Notes under the pieces: model-generated
The model's database searches: none
Told to the model about the DNA's origin: nothing
The model's input: the letters and a program-made list of their open reading frames with translations, nothing else
In this document: piece by piece, positions 1 to 8,922 of the stretch
How the letters are laid out: every line of letters begins with the position of its first letter
Position numbering within the stretch: the first letter of the stretch is position 1
NCBI GenBank assembly: GCA_002309855.1
Contig: DBYD01000031.1
Span: 1 to 64,000, forward strand
Direction of reading: 5' to 3'
Length of the DNA stretch: 64,000 nucleotides
Source: Bacteroidales bacterium UBA1195
Lineage (GTDB): Bacteria; Bacteroidota; Bacteroidia; Bacteroidales; WCHB1-69
Translations under genes and position numbers: made by a program

Positions 1-42
<42 letters not shown>

Positions 43-81
43 TTTTTGCGGCTGCAAAAGTACTCAATTTTGCAATATGAA

Positions 82-1986
82 TCACTTCCAGCGCAAATTT
101 TTTCTTTCATCCTCGGTCACCTTGTTGTTATCCAGCAGCCAGCGGATAAGTCTGATGAGTTTATCTTCTTGTATGTCTGTTTTTTGAATTAGATCTTCCA
201 AGGTAAGTGCTTCGTTTTTCAGCAGCGGCTTGACTTTGTGTAGCAGCTCGTCAAACTCCCATTCGGATAGTTGGGCACTGTTTCGGGAGAGGCAGACATC
301 GCATTTGCCGCACCGGACGGCATCATTTTCCCCGAAATAGGAGACAAGCAGTTTGCTCCGGCAGTGCGTCTGGGAGGTGACATAGTGCAGCACCGCCTCC
401 ATACGTTGCCGTGCCGCCCTTTTCCGCTGTTCGTAAATTTCTTCTGAAAGGTGCATGTAGCGGCCATCCATCCGGTCCTCCAGCCAGATGAGAACCGGTT
501 TTTCGCTTTTTTCCTCATAAATAAGGATGCCGCTGTCGTTCAGTTTCCGCAGCATTGACACTATGGTGTCCATAGGGATGGCCGTCCGGCGGCTGATCTC
601 CGCTTCATTGATACGTGTGAACTGGGTGAAGAGGCCGGCGTGTGTGCGCAGCAGCATTTTGATGAGCGGATCGTAGAATTTGTTCTCCACCTGAAAGCGG
701 TACAGTTGCTCGCGGTTGCAGGGGAAATAGAGCTTGGATGCGTTCTGGTACGGGTCTGTGAATAGAATCAGACCTGCCCGTTCAATGAATTTTAGTGCGT
801 TGTAGGTGACAATGGGACTGTGCCCAGTCTGGTGCGCAAAGCTGGAATTGTCGAATGGGAAGGTGGCACCGGCACCGTTGCCGACTGGAATTTGGCAGTA
901 GCTGCCGAGAGCATTGTATATCTCCCTGATTAGAGGGAGAGGAGGGAAACTGTTTTCAAAGTTCCGGTTCAGGTTGTCAAGGTCCGCATTCTCGTATAGA
1001 AGCACTGCGTAGGCCTGCTTGCCGTCCCGTCCGCCACGACCAGCCTCCTGGAAATAGGCCTCGAGAGTGTCCGGCAGATCCAGATGCACAACAAAGCGTA
1101 CGTCCGGTTTGTCAATTCCCATGCCGAAGGCGTTGGTGGCCACAATTATCCGTATGTACCCTTTGGTCCAAAGATTCTGTTTGCGATCCCTCTCCTTAAG
1201 ATTAAGTCCTGCGTGGTAGAAATCGGCTGTGATATTATGCTGTTGCAGAAAGGCCGCCACCTCCTGTGTCTTCCTGCGGTTCCGCACGTAGACAATGCCG
1301 CTTCCGGGAGTGCGTGCGATAATGTTCAGCAGCCTTTTCTCCTTGTTCTCCTCCTTGAAGACGAAGTATGTGAGATTATCACGCACAAAACTTTTTTGGA
1401 AAAGGTTGGGTTCTTTGAACCGCAGTTTCTCCTGAATGTCCGCAGCCACTTCGGGTGTTGCGGTGGCGGTAAGGGCCAGAATGGGGGTGCCTTGTGGCAG
1501 TAGCGGTCGGATGTCCGCAATTTTAAGGTAGGGTGGACGGAAATCGTAGCCCCATTGGGAGATGCAATGCGCTTCATCCACTGCCAGCAGGCAAATGTCC
1601 ATGTTTTGTATGTGGCTTTGCATCTGTTGGTTCTGCAACCTTTCAGGAGAAACGTACAGAAATTTCAATTCCCCTTTCACCGCCTGCTCCAGAATCATGT
1701 TGATTTCAGTGGCGTTCATGCCGGTATAGACGGCTTCGGCGGGAATGTTCCTTTTTTTCAGGTTCTCCACCTGATCCTTCATCAGCGCAATAAGGGGTGA
1801 AATGACCAGACAGAGCCCTTTTTTAGCCATGGCCGGCACTTGGAAGCAGACTGATTTTCCTCCGCCTGTCGGCAGCAGTGCCAGCGTGTCTTTCCCTTCC
1901 AGGGCGGAGCGGATAATCTCCTCCTGTAAGGGACGGAACTGGCTATGCCCCCAGTATTGTCTCAATATTTGTGTGAGTTCGTTCAC
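82..1986 (-). CDS. recQ: ATP-dependent DNA helicase RecQ family
   Basis: A 634-residue 3'-5' DNA helicase of superfamily 2. Visible motifs are Walker A PTGGGKS (residues 39-45), the DEAH box (137-140), motif III TATAT (about 173-177) and motif VI QEAGRGGRDG. The RecQ zinc site has cysteines at 542, 559, 562 and 565. There is no C-terminal HRDC domain, so this is the short form common in Bacteroidota, which often carry two RecQ proteins. The start codon is GTG at 1984-1986; it overlaps the ispG stop in a GTGA junction, so the two genes are probably translationally coupled. Expected role: unwinding recombination and stalled-fork intermediates in the cytoplasm. Confidence 0.95.
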   Translation of the reverse strand: MNELTQILRQYWGHSQFRPLQEEIIRSALEGKDTLALLPTGGGKSVCFQVPAMAKKGLCLVISPLIALMKDQVENLKKRNIPAEAVYTGMNATEINMILEQAVKGELKFLYVSPERLQNQQMQSHIQNMDICLLAVDEAHCISQWGYDFRPPYLKIADIRPLLPQGTPILALTATATPEVAADIQEKLRFKEPNLFQKSFVRDNLTYFVFKEENKEKRLLNIIARTPGSGIVYVRNRRKTQEVAAFLQQHNITADFYHAGLNLKERDRKQNLWTKGYIRIIVATNAFGMGIDKPDVRFVVHLDLPDTLEAYFQEAGRGGRDGKQAYAVLLYENADLDNLNRNFENSFPPLPLIREIYNALGSYCQIPVGNGAGATFPFDNSSFAHQTGHSPIVTYNALKFIERAGLILFTDPYQNASKLYFPCNREQLYRFQVENKFYDPLIKMLLRTHAGLFTQFTRINEAEISRRTAIPMDTIVSMLRKLNDSGILIYEEKSEKPVLIWLEDRMDGRYMHLSEEIYEQRKRAARQRMEAVLHYVTSQTHCRSKLLVSYFGENDAVRCGKCDVCLSRNSAQLSEWEFDELLHKVKPLLKNEALTLEDLIQKTDIQEDKLIRLIRWLLDNNKVTEDERKNLRWK

Positions 1987-3674
1987 CTTGCAGGTTCTGT
2001 CCAGTCGCCGTTCTCCTTAATAAGTTGGACCAGCATGTCGATGCCCTTTTCCTGCGGCACCTGATGGTAAACAGGCTGCTTCCCTTTGTACAGGCTCACC
2101 TTGCCGCCTCCGCAGCCCACGAATCCGTAGTCCGCGTCGGCCATCTCGCCCGGACCGTTCACTATGCAGCCCATAACGCCGATTTTAAGGTTCCGGAGGT
2201 GGCAGGTCCTCCTTTTTATCTCCTCTAAAGCCTCCTCAATCCGGTACTGGGTCCGCCCGCAGGAGGGGCAGGCGATGTATTCGGCCTGGTTGAAGCGGAT
2301 TCCGCATGCCTGCAGAATCTGAAGTGACAGATTATATATTTTTTCCTGAGGGAAATTCGGATTGCAAATCCAGATTCCGTCGCCCCAGCCTTCAATGAAA
2401 ATTGAGGCGTAATCTGCCGTGGCCTTTGCTGCAAAGCTGTTCCAGCCCGTATCGGTGTATTGCCGTCTGATAATGACAGGAGCGTTGCATCCCTGTGTGA
2501 TCAGCCGGTTGAAGAAATGGCGCATCTCCAGAGGCGGGTTGTCGCCTGTTGTCTCCAACACTATGGCTTGGTCGTTGTCCGGAATTTGGCCGGTTGGGGG
2601 CACATGCGGGAGCTCCGCCATTGCCGCTTCGGACAAATCTTCCGGATTTCTCCCTTCCCAACCGCTGATGACAACAGTTTTTCCGCCACCAAAAGTTCCG
2701 CATTGCGTGCCTGTGCGTCGTGTGAAACGGTATGGGTCGTATGCGATTTTGCCGGTGTCTGTTCCCTGTTCAGGAGAAACGCTGCACCTCTGCCCGGCAA
2801 TACCGGCGAGCAGACGTGCGACCGGAATCTCGTTTTCCGGCGCTTCGGTCAGGGAGACCCTTATGGTGTCGCCGATGCCGTCATAGAGCAGGGGTAGGAT
2901 TCCGGCTGTCGATTTTATCCGGCCGTAGGCGCCGTTGCCCGCTTCGGTGACACCCAGGTGAATCGGGACGTTCCAGCCTTTTGCGTCCGCCATGGCGACC
3001 AGCAGCCGCACCGATTCGGTCATGATGCGCACATTGCTCGCCTTCATTGAAACGACAGTCTGACGGAATCCGTAATCCTCGCATATTTCCAGAAATTCCA
3101 TTGCCGACATGGCCATGCCGAGAGGTGTGTCCCCATAGCGGCTGACGATGCGCGGGGAGAGCGAACCGTGGTTTACGCCGATGCGCAGGGCGGTGCCGTT
3201 GCGCTGGCATATCTTCAGAAGTCTTACCAGCTTGTCCGCCGTCTTTTCCAGGGCTTCGCGGTATTCCTTGTCGCTGTATTCTGTCAGGATTTTCCGGTCG
3301 GTGTAGTTGCCCGGGTTAATGCGCACCTTCTCCACGATTTCCGCAGCCACCTCCGCCACCTCCGGTGTGAAGTGCACATCGGCCACTATCGGGACGTGAC
3401 AGTGCTCTTCTTCCAGCCTCCTTTTGATGGCGGCCAGATTCCGGCCCTCTTCCATGCGTGGAGCGGTCACCCGCACGTATTCGCTGCCGGCCTCCGCCAA
3501 CCGGATGATTTGCCGTGCGCAAGCCTCCGTCTCCATGGTAGGGATGTTGGCCATGGACTGGATGCGTACCGGTTGTCCGCCTCCCATGACAGTTCCGCCC
3601 ACCGAAACCTCGCGTGTCAGCCTCCGGCAGGTGAGGAAAGGATTTTTTGTGTAGAATGCTGGTGTCTCTTCCAT
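1983..3674 (-). CDS. ispG: 4-hydroxy-3-methylbut-2-enyl diphosphate synthase (flavodoxin), long form
   Basis: IspG (GcpE) converts methylerythritol cyclodiphosphate to HMBPP in the MEP isoprenoid pathway. At 563 residues it is much longer than the roughly 370-residue proteobacterial enzyme, matching the three-domain form with a central insert seen in Bacteroidota, Chlamydiae and plants. The N-terminal TIM-barrel half is followed by the insert and the C-terminal [4Fe-4S] domain. Cluster ligands are visible: Cys469 and Cys472 in CPSC, Cys503 in GCIVNGPGE, and Glu510. The gene is upstream of and overlaps recQ. No clear TAnnTTTG element was found upstream. A strong hairpin that probably ends the porE-like transcript lies just before it. 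Confidence 0.96.
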   Translation of the reverse strand: MEETPAFYTKNPFLTCRRLTREVSVGGTVMGGGQPVRIQSMANIPTMETEACARQIIRLAEAGSEYVRVTAPRMEEGRNLAAIKRRLEEEHCHVPIVADVHFTPEVAEVAAEIVEKVRINPGNYTDRKILTEYSDKEYREALEKTADKLVRLLKICQRNGTALRIGVNHGSLSPRIVSRYGDTPLGMAMSAMEFLEICEDYGFRQTVVSMKASNVRIMTESVRLLVAMADAKGWNVPIHLGVTEAGNGAYGRIKSTAGILPLLYDGIGDTIRVSLTEAPENEIPVARLLAGIAGQRCSVSPEQGTDTGKIAYDPYRFTRRTGTQCGTFGGGKTVVISGWEGRNPEDLSEAAMAELPHVPPTGQIPDNDQAIVLETTGDNPPLEMRHFFNRLITQGCNAPVIIRRQYTDTGWNSFAAKATADYASIFIEGWGDGIWICNPNFPQEKIYNLSLQILQACGIRFNQAEYIACPSCGRTQYRIEEALEEIKRRTCHLRNLKIGVMGCIVNGPGEMADADYGFVGCGGGKVSLYKGKQPVYHQVPQEKGIDMLVQLIKENGDWTEPAR

Positions 3675-3706
3675 ATTATATTTATATATAATGTATACGT
3701 TTTAAA

Positions 3707-3742
3707 ACGCAGAGACAACGCAAGGTTGCGTTGTCTCTGCGT
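3707..3742 (-). terminator. Long perfect hairpin, probable terminator of the PorE-like gene
   Basis: A 17-base inverted repeat (ACGCAGAGACAACGCAA with its exact complement, two bases between) lies 22 bases past the stop of the PorE-like gene and ahead of ispG. On the minus strand the stem is followed by TTTAAAACG, a modest T-rich tract. Position and stem strength favour a factor-independent terminator separating porE-like and ispG transcription. Confidence 0.7.
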
Positions 3743-3764
3743 GTATTTGTGGCTTCGGCCTTAT

Positions 3765-6299
3765 TTAGTCAAAAATCAGTTTCTGCTCGGAAACGTTGAT
3801 AGTGTAGGAGCCGAACTCCTCAATGAAGCTCTTTGAGCCGATTATGATGGGATCCTGCTGGTCCTTCACCACGGTGAAGGCCACATTCTCCAGCACATCG
3901 TCACCGATCTGCAGCGATTCGATGTATAGGACCGAACCGTCGATGATGTATCCGGTTTCAGGTACGATTGCTGCTGCGCCCTTCTCAAAGTCGGCGATGG
4001 TGATGATGTGGTCCTTCAAGAATTTCATGGCCTGCTCATAGGAGATGGTGAATTTTTCAGCATCCTGTTCTATACGGAACTTCAAGGTTTTGCTGTTCAC
4101 ATAGCAGTCGCCACGTACAATCTGGCCTTCGTTTTCCGTTGCAATCTTGATGAATTTCTGCGTGATGATGCTTACACGCGGCTGGGTGGGATCCGTAGCG
4201 AAGACAGTGTCGTTGGTGGGTACGTAGTCGTCGCGGAGAATCATGAATTCGGTACGCCGGTTGAGGTCATGCGCCGCCTCCTGCTTGTTCTTTGGGGAGA
4301 GGCTGCTAATGTATTCCGGAGTGAGCACGGTCCCTTTCTTGAACAGGTATCCGCGGGAGACAATGTCACGCTCCAACGTTCTCGGCACACGTTCTGCATA
4401 TCCCTTTGCCACCAGACGGGCCGGATCGATGTGCATGGAGTCGATCAGGAAGTTTACGCAGGATTCGGCACGGCGTTGTGACAGCGTGTCGTTGGTCATC
4501 GGGATGGGGCGAACGTCGGTGTGGGAACGCAGCTCAATGACAAAGGTGGGGTTCTCCTTCATGATTTTGTACAGGCCCATCAGGGAATCCTGATACTGGG
4601 GCTTAAGTTCCCAACGGGCCAAATCGTACAGGATTTCCGGCAGCAAAACCGGCTCCTTCGGAATTGGGTTGAGGATGAAATTATGCTTCAAATCCTTGTT
4701 CTCCAGCAGTCCGACGGTGGTCTCGCGTCCGCGGCAGTTCTCGTTGTCGTAGTATCCGCTCTTTTTCACATGGATGTCGTAGGTCACCTCCGGCAGGATC
4801 TTGGTCTTGTCGAAGCTGTAGTATCCGCGGATGTCGGTGGTGGTCTGGTATTCGGCACCGTCAGAACCCTTGACTGTGACGGTGGCTCCGTCGATGTACT
4901 GCAGGGTCACGCTGTCCTTCACAAAACCTGAAAGGGTGAAGATGAGCGGGCGCAGCAGGAATGTCCAGATGTCGTCACCGCCGCGGCCTCCCTCACGGTT
5001 GGAGGTGAAGTAGCCCTTGCGCAGGTAGGGGAAGCCTGAAACCGCATCGATGGCACCGGAGTGGTCGAAGATGATGCCATAGTCGTCAGCCTCGGAGTTG
5101 ATGGGGTATTTCATGTTCTCAGGCTTGCTCCATTCGCCGTTGGAGAGGTGTGAGACAAAGATGTCGAATCCGCCCAGGTTTACATGACCCTTTGATGCAA
5201 AATAGAGGGTGGAGTCGTTCTCTAAGCTGGGGTACATCTCATGGTCGTAACTGTTGATGACAGGGCCGAGGTTTTCCGGTTTTTCAAAGGGTTTGTTCTT
5301 TTTCGGACGTGTTGTTTTCCAGATGTCGTAACCGCCGTGTCCGCCCGGCATGTCGGAGACAAAGTAGAGGGTCAGCTCGTCGCTGGAGATGACCGGATGC
5401 ACGTAGTCGAAAGAATCGGAGCCCAGCGGGATCAGTTGTGGGTCAGCCCAGGATTTCCCCTTTTTCGTGGCCTGGTAAATCTGGCAGTAGGAGACGGTCT
5501 TCTTTTCGTTCGGGCAGCGGCTGAAATAGATGGTGGTGCCTTTGCCGTTGAATGTCGCCTCACCCTCGTTGGCCTCACTGTTGATGATGCCGCTGTTGTC
5601 CAGCATGACCGGTGATGTCCATTCTCCCGGGAATTCCGTCAGTTTGCTCTTTGGCTTGTTGGAGACATAAAGGTCGGAGAAACCTTCGCCCGTCCATGCG
5701 TCGGTCTTTTTGCCGCCAGCACCGCCTTCCCTGGAGGAGGTGAAGACAATCTGGTTCTCCTTCTTGGGCAGTCCCCATGCCGGCACCCATTCGTTCTGCG
5801 GAGTGTTGAAACGCTTCATGTTCTCCACTTCGTCGCGGGTGGGGTTGTTGATCCATTCTGGAGCGAGCGTGGCCGATTCAATGCGGTCATCGCAGCGCGG
5901 ATCGTCAGGATTGTACTGCTTATACTTTTTATAGTATTCCAATGCCTTCGGGAAATCCTTCCGCAGCCGGTTGATGTCGCCCAGACGGAGGAAAATCAAA
6001 GGGTTGTCCTTCTGGTAGTTTACCTTTTCCAGTTTCAGGTACTGTTTTTCAGCCATTTTAAGGTTGTGGGTCAGAGTGTAGCATTCGGCCATCTGGAACA
6101 TGATGCGCCGTTTCTCCACCGGATTCCTTTTGACCTTGCTGTAGGCCTTCTTGTACAGTTGCGCAGCCTCCACATATTGGAAGGTGTTGAAGGCTTTGTC
6201 AGCCTCCGCAGCGGGGCTCTTTGTGATTTGTGCATGTGCAGTCCCTATGACAAACAGGGATAACAAACTGACAAATAGTATTTTATTTAAATTTCTCAT
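3765..6299 (-). CDS. PorE-like OmpA-family lipoprotein/periplasmic protein with TPR, PD40 propeller, OmpA and degenerate retropepsin-like domains
   Basis: An 844-residue exported protein with a signal peptide (residues 1-23, ending AHA before Gln24). Domain order: TPR-like helices (about 25-130), a PD40/WD40-like beta-propeller (about 180-450, with repeated YF.SDMPGG-type motifs), a carboxypeptidase-regulatory-like beta domain (about 455-545), and an OmpA peptidoglycan-binding domain (about 548-690, containing SHTD and NRRTEF). This order matches PorE of the type IX secretion system, which anchors the machinery to peptidoglycan. The C-terminal 138 residues (707-844) are extra and resemble a retropepsin-like fold without the catalytic D-T/S-G. 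The T9SS link is inferred from architecture and from the T9SS cargo at 28.6 kb; other OmpA/PD40 proteins exist in the phylum. Confidence 0.8.
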   Translation of the reverse strand: MRNLNKILFVSLLSLFVIGTAHAQITKSPAAEADKAFNTFQYVEAAQLYKKAYSKVKRNPVEKRRIMFQMAECYTLTHNLKMAEKQYLKLEKVNYQKDNPLIFLRLGDINRLRKDFPKALEYYKKYKQYNPDDPRCDDRIESATLAPEWINNPTRDEVENMKRFNTPQNEWVPAWGLPKKENQIVFTSSREGGAGGKKTDAWTGEGFSDLYVSNKPKSKLTEFPGEWTSPVMLDNSGIINSEANEGEATFNGKGTTIYFSRCPNEKKTVSYCQIYQATKKGKSWADPQLIPLGSDSFDYVHPVISSDELTLYFVSDMPGGHGGYDIWKTTRPKKNKPFEKPENLGPVINSYDHEMYPSLENDSTLYFASKGHVNLGGFDIFVSHLSNGEWSKPENMKYPINSEADDYGIIFDHSGAIDAVSGFPYLRKGYFTSNREGGRGGDDIWTFLLRPLIFTLSGFVKDSVTLQYIDGATVTVKGSDGAEYQTTTDIRGYYSFDKTKILPEVTYDIHVKKSGYYDNENCRGRETTVGLLENKDLKHNFILNPIPKEPVLLPEILYDLARWELKPQYQDSLMGLYKIMKENPTFVIELRSHTDVRPIPMTNDTLSQRRAESCVNFLIDSMHIDPARLVAKGYAERVPRTLERDIVSRGYLFKKGTVLTPEYISSLSPKNKQEAAHDLNRRTEFMILRDDYVPTNDTVFATDPTQPRVSIITQKFIKIATENEGQIVRGDCYVNSKTLKFRIEQDAEKFTISYEQAMKFLKDHIITIADFEKGAAAIVPETGYIIDGSVLYIESLQIGDDVLENVAFTVVKDQQDPIIIGSKSFIEEFGSYTINVSEQKLIFD

Positions 6300-6417
6300 A
6301 ACATATGTGTTAGAATGAATTTCAAATTGCTAAAGTAGTAAAAAAAGCAATATCATCCGCCTCTTTTTGAAGAAATATTTTATGGTACGGCAGCTTGTTT
6401 CCTATTTACTTTTTTAT

Positions 6418-6425
6418 TACCTTTG
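6418..6425 (+). promoter_or_regulatory. Bacteroidota -7 promoter element upstream of parA
   Basis: TACCTTTG matches the TAnnTTTG -7 consensus. A TTG at 6395-6397, 20 bases upstream, fits the -33 element. It lies 21 bases ahead of the parA ATG at 6447, which argues against the in-frame TTG at 6423 as start because that codon is inside this element. Confidence 0.7.
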
Positions 6426-6446
6426 CAAATTCTAAAAAACAGGAAA

Positions 6447-7265
6447 ATGGGTAAAGTAATCGCTATTGCCAATCAGAAGGGAGGTGTCGGTAAGACAACC
6501 ACTTCCATTAATCTGTCGGCCAGTTTCAGTGTGTTGGAGCACCGCACGCTGCTCATTGACGCCGACCCGCAGGCCAATGCCAGCTCCGGTTTGGGGCTTA
6601 ATCCCCAGGAGGTGAGTTCCAGCATCTATGAGGTTATGATCGGGGAAACACCCATCCGGGAAGCCATCTGCAAAACCGGTGTGCCTAATCTGGACATGCT
6701 CCCTGCCCATATTGATCTGGTGGGTGCCGAGCTTGAACTGGTCAATTTCGCCGAAAGGGAGACCATGATGCGCCGCATGCTGGAGGAGGTCCGTTCCGAA
6801 TACGAATTCATCATCATAGACTGCGCACCATCATTGGGACTTATTACTGTAAATGCGCTGACCGCCGCCGACACGGTGCTGATTCCTGTCCAATGCGAAT
6901 ATTTTGCGCTGGAGGGGTTGGGAAAACTTCTGAACACCATCAAGATTGTGCAGAATAACCTGAATCCGGAACTGAACATTGAGGGGATTCTGCTGACCAT
7001 GTACGACAACCGGCTCAGGCTGAGCAACCAGGTGCTTGAGGATGTGCGGACCCATTTCAAGAATTTTGTCTTCAATACCGTTATATACAGAAATGTGCGT
7101 TTGAGCGAGGCTCCAAGTTTCCAGAAACCTGTACTGATGTATGAGGCAACCTCCAAGGGGGCGGTCAATTACCTGAACCTGGCCAGGGAAATCCTGCAGA
7201 AGCAGCTGGGCTCTTCCGAACACAAGGGAAAAGAGAAGAAAGATGACAGCAAAAAAAGAGAATAG
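6447..7265 (+). CDS. parA: Chromosome-partitioning ATPase ParA (Soj)
   Basis: A 272-residue ParA/MinD-family ATPase. The deviant Walker A KGGVGKTT sits at residues 11-18, and IIDCAPSLG is the Walker B/switch region. ParA forms ATP-dependent dimers on the nucleoid and moves ParB-parS complexes apart. The ATG at 6447 was chosen because the upstream in-frame TTG falls inside the promoter and the family normally begins a few residues before the Walker A motif. The 3' end overlaps parB by 23 bases, the usual parAB operon arrangement. Confidence 0.96.
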   Translation: MGKVIAIANQKGGVGKTTTSINLSASFSVLEHRTLLIDADPQANASSGLGLNPQEVSSSIYEVMIGETPIREAICKTGVPNLDMLPAHIDLVGAELELVNFAERETMMRRMLEEVRSEYEFIIIDCAPSLGLITVNALTAADTVLIPVQCEYFALEGLGKLLNTIKIVQNNLNPELNIEGILLTMYDNRLRLSNQVLEDVRTHFKNFVFNTVIYRNVRLSEAPSFQKPVLMYEATSKGAVNYLNLAREILQKQLGSSEHKGKEKKDDSKKRE

Positions 7266-8151
7266 GACCGGATTGGGGCGCGGGTTGAGCGCCCTGTTGG
7301 GCGATTATGCCGAAAACAGCATTGTCCCGCAGGATTCCCCAAGCAGGATCAAGGCCGGCAACATATCGAAAATCCCTTTGGACGCCATTGAAACCAATCC
7401 TTGGCAGCCGAGGAACACTTTCGAGGAGGAGGCTTTGGCAGAGTTGGCAGCCTCCATCAAAAAACAGGGGCTGATCCAGCCTGTGGCTGTCCGTGACATG
7501 GGGGATGGCCGCTACCAGCTGATTTCGGGAGAGCGGCGTGTGCGTGCCTGCCGGATGGCCGGCCTCACCATGGTGACCGCCTATGTGCGTACCGCAGACG
7601 ATGTGCAGATGATGGAGATGGCGCTGGTGGAGAACATCCAGCGCGAGGATCTGAATCCGATTGAAATCGCCCTTTCACTGCAGAGGCTGCAGGAGGAATG
7701 CGGCTATACGCAGGAGGATTTGGCCGACAAGGTTGGTAAAAGCCGTTCTGCGGTAACAAATTACTTGCGGTTGCTGAAGTTGGGTCTTCCGGTTCAGGCG
7801 GCGCTCCGCGACCAGCGGATCACAATGGGGCATGCCCGCGCACTGGTTCCTGTGGATGATGTTACGTTACAGCAGAGGCTTTTGGACGAAATTCTTGATA
7901 AGGGACTCTCTGTGCGGCAGGTGGAGGAGCGTATGCGTGCCTTGCAGCAGGAGGCTGTCAGAGCTGCCGCGAGGCCTGTGAAGGCGGAGCTGCCTTCGGC
8001 TCACCGGGATGCATGCGAACGATTGTCGTCCCAGCTGAAAACCAAGGTTGAGGTCAGCCGCAACCTGAAGGGAAGGGGCAGCCTGACCATTCGTTTCCGT
8101 TCGGACGAAGAGTTTGAACGCATTATGTCATTGTTACAGGAAAAGGGGTGA
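7243..8151 (+). CDS. parB: Chromosome-partitioning protein ParB (Spo0J)
   Basis: A 302-residue ParB. It begins with the family's [17 protein letters not shown] segment, has the CTPase/ParB motifs GERRVRA (96-102) and ENIQRED (130-136), a helix-turn-helix (about 155-180, [18 protein letters not shown]) and a C-terminal dimerisation domain. It binds parS near the origin and loads SMC/condensin. No parS-like palindrome (TGTTTCACGTGAAACA or close variants) was seen in the window. It overlaps parA and is followed directly by the DUF5683 gene. Confidence 0.96.
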   Translation: MTAKKENRTGLGRGLSALLGDYAENSIVPQDSPSRIKAGNISKIPLDAIETNPWQPRNTFEEEALAELAASIKKQGLIQPVAVRDMGDGRYQLISGERRVRACRMAGLTMVTAYVRTADDVQMMEMALVENIQREDLNPIEIALSLQRLQEECGYTQEDLADKVGKSRSAVTNYLRLLKLGLPVQAALRDQRITMGHARALVPVDDVTLQQRLLDEILDKGLSVRQVEERMRALQQEAVRAAARPVKAELPSAHRDACERLSSQLKTKVEVSRNLKGRGSLTIRFRSDEEFERIMSLLQEKG

Positions 8152-8158
8152 GGAACTT

Positions 8159-8773
8159 GTGAGGAACTGTCTGCTGTTGGGATTGTGTTGCATGCTGCTG
8201 TTGCCTGTCGGGCTTGCACAGCAGGTGGGGGCGAAGGGGGCTTCCGCAGAAATGGCACAGACTTCGGACAGCGTTGGCCTTGTCTCCGCAAAAAAAGAGA
8301 AATATCCGAAAACGGCTGCACTATGTTCCATAATTCCAGGTGGCGGCCAGATTTACAATGGAAAGTATTGGAAGGTTCCGATTGTCTATGGTGTCATCGG
8401 CGGTGCAGGGTACTGGCTTTACAGCAATCATGAAAAATACCTCTATTATAGGGACGAATACCGTTTGCGGCTGAACGGTGCCACGGAGGGGCTGAATCCG
8501 GAACTTGCCAACATGAGCACCGAGAATGTAGCGTTCAACGAGAAGCATTACCAGCGCAACCAGGAGTTGGGGGTCTTTCTCTTCTTCATCTGCTATGGCC
8601 TTAACATTGTGGATGCGATGGTGGACGCCCATTTCTCCACATACGACGTGTCGGACAACCTTACGCTTGGGGTTCGGCCTTGCATAGCGGAACCGCTCCC
8701 GTATGCGTCTGTAATGGCTCCGGCATGCGGCACAGCTCCGGCACTGGGTATGCGGATGGTTTTAAAATTCTGA
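8159..8773 (+). CDS. DUF5683 domain protein, exported
   Basis: A 204-residue Bacteroidota-specific protein. The core YPKTAALCSIIPGGGQIYNGKYWKVP is characteristic of DUF5683, with two hydrophobic segments (about residues 70-90 and 135-155). I place the start at GTG 8159 because it yields a clean signal peptide (MRNCLLLGL... ending LAQ); the longer frame from TTG 8114 would bury it and run into parB. It follows parB by 7 bases, a neighbourhood (parA-parB-DUF5683-dapB-lepB) conserved in the phylum. Function unknown; probably an inner-membrane or periplasmic protein. Confidence 0.85.
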   Translation: MRNCLLLGLCCMLLLPVGLAQQVGAKGASAEMAQTSDSVGLVSAKKEKYPKTAALCSIIPGGGQIYNGKYWKVPIVYGVIGGAGYWLYSNHEKYLYYRDEYRLRLNGATEGLNPELANMSTENVAFNEKHYQRNQELGVFLFFICYGLNIVDAMVDAHFSTYDVSDNLTLGVRPCIAEPLPYASVMAPACGTAPALGMRMVLKF

Positions 8774-8848
8774 TGGTTTTGAATATAGTGGATGTTTTTA
8801 AAATAGAGTAATTTTATGCCGAATAAGAATTCATATTGAAAAAAGTTG

Positions 8849-8856
8849 TACTTTTG
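8849..8856 (+). promoter_or_regulatory. Bacteroidota -7 promoter element upstream of the first AAA+/DUF4143 gene
   Basis: TACTTTTG followed by C, a perfect TAnnTTTG match, lies 66 bases ahead of the ATG at 8923. No clear -33 element is visible. It implies the ATPase is transcribed separately from parAB. Confidence 0.6.
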
Positions 8857-8922
8857 CGGCAAAATCGCTTGGAATCGTGCGAAAATAGGCATTAGAATCG
8901 TTAGGAATGGTGAATTAGACTT

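Noticed and set aside
3168..3836. 222-residue plus-strand open frame opposite ispG
   Set aside because: Overlaps ispG, the terminator hairpin and the porE-like gene end; no domain recognised.
6423..6446. TTG start giving ParA eight extra residues
   Set aside because: The TTG lies within the TAnnTTTG promoter element; ATG 6447 is the conventional start.
6447..8773. Possible parS centromere site near parAB
   Set aside because: I looked for TGTTTCACGTGAAACA and near variants around parAB and elsewhere; scattered CACGTG cores lack the flanking symmetry.
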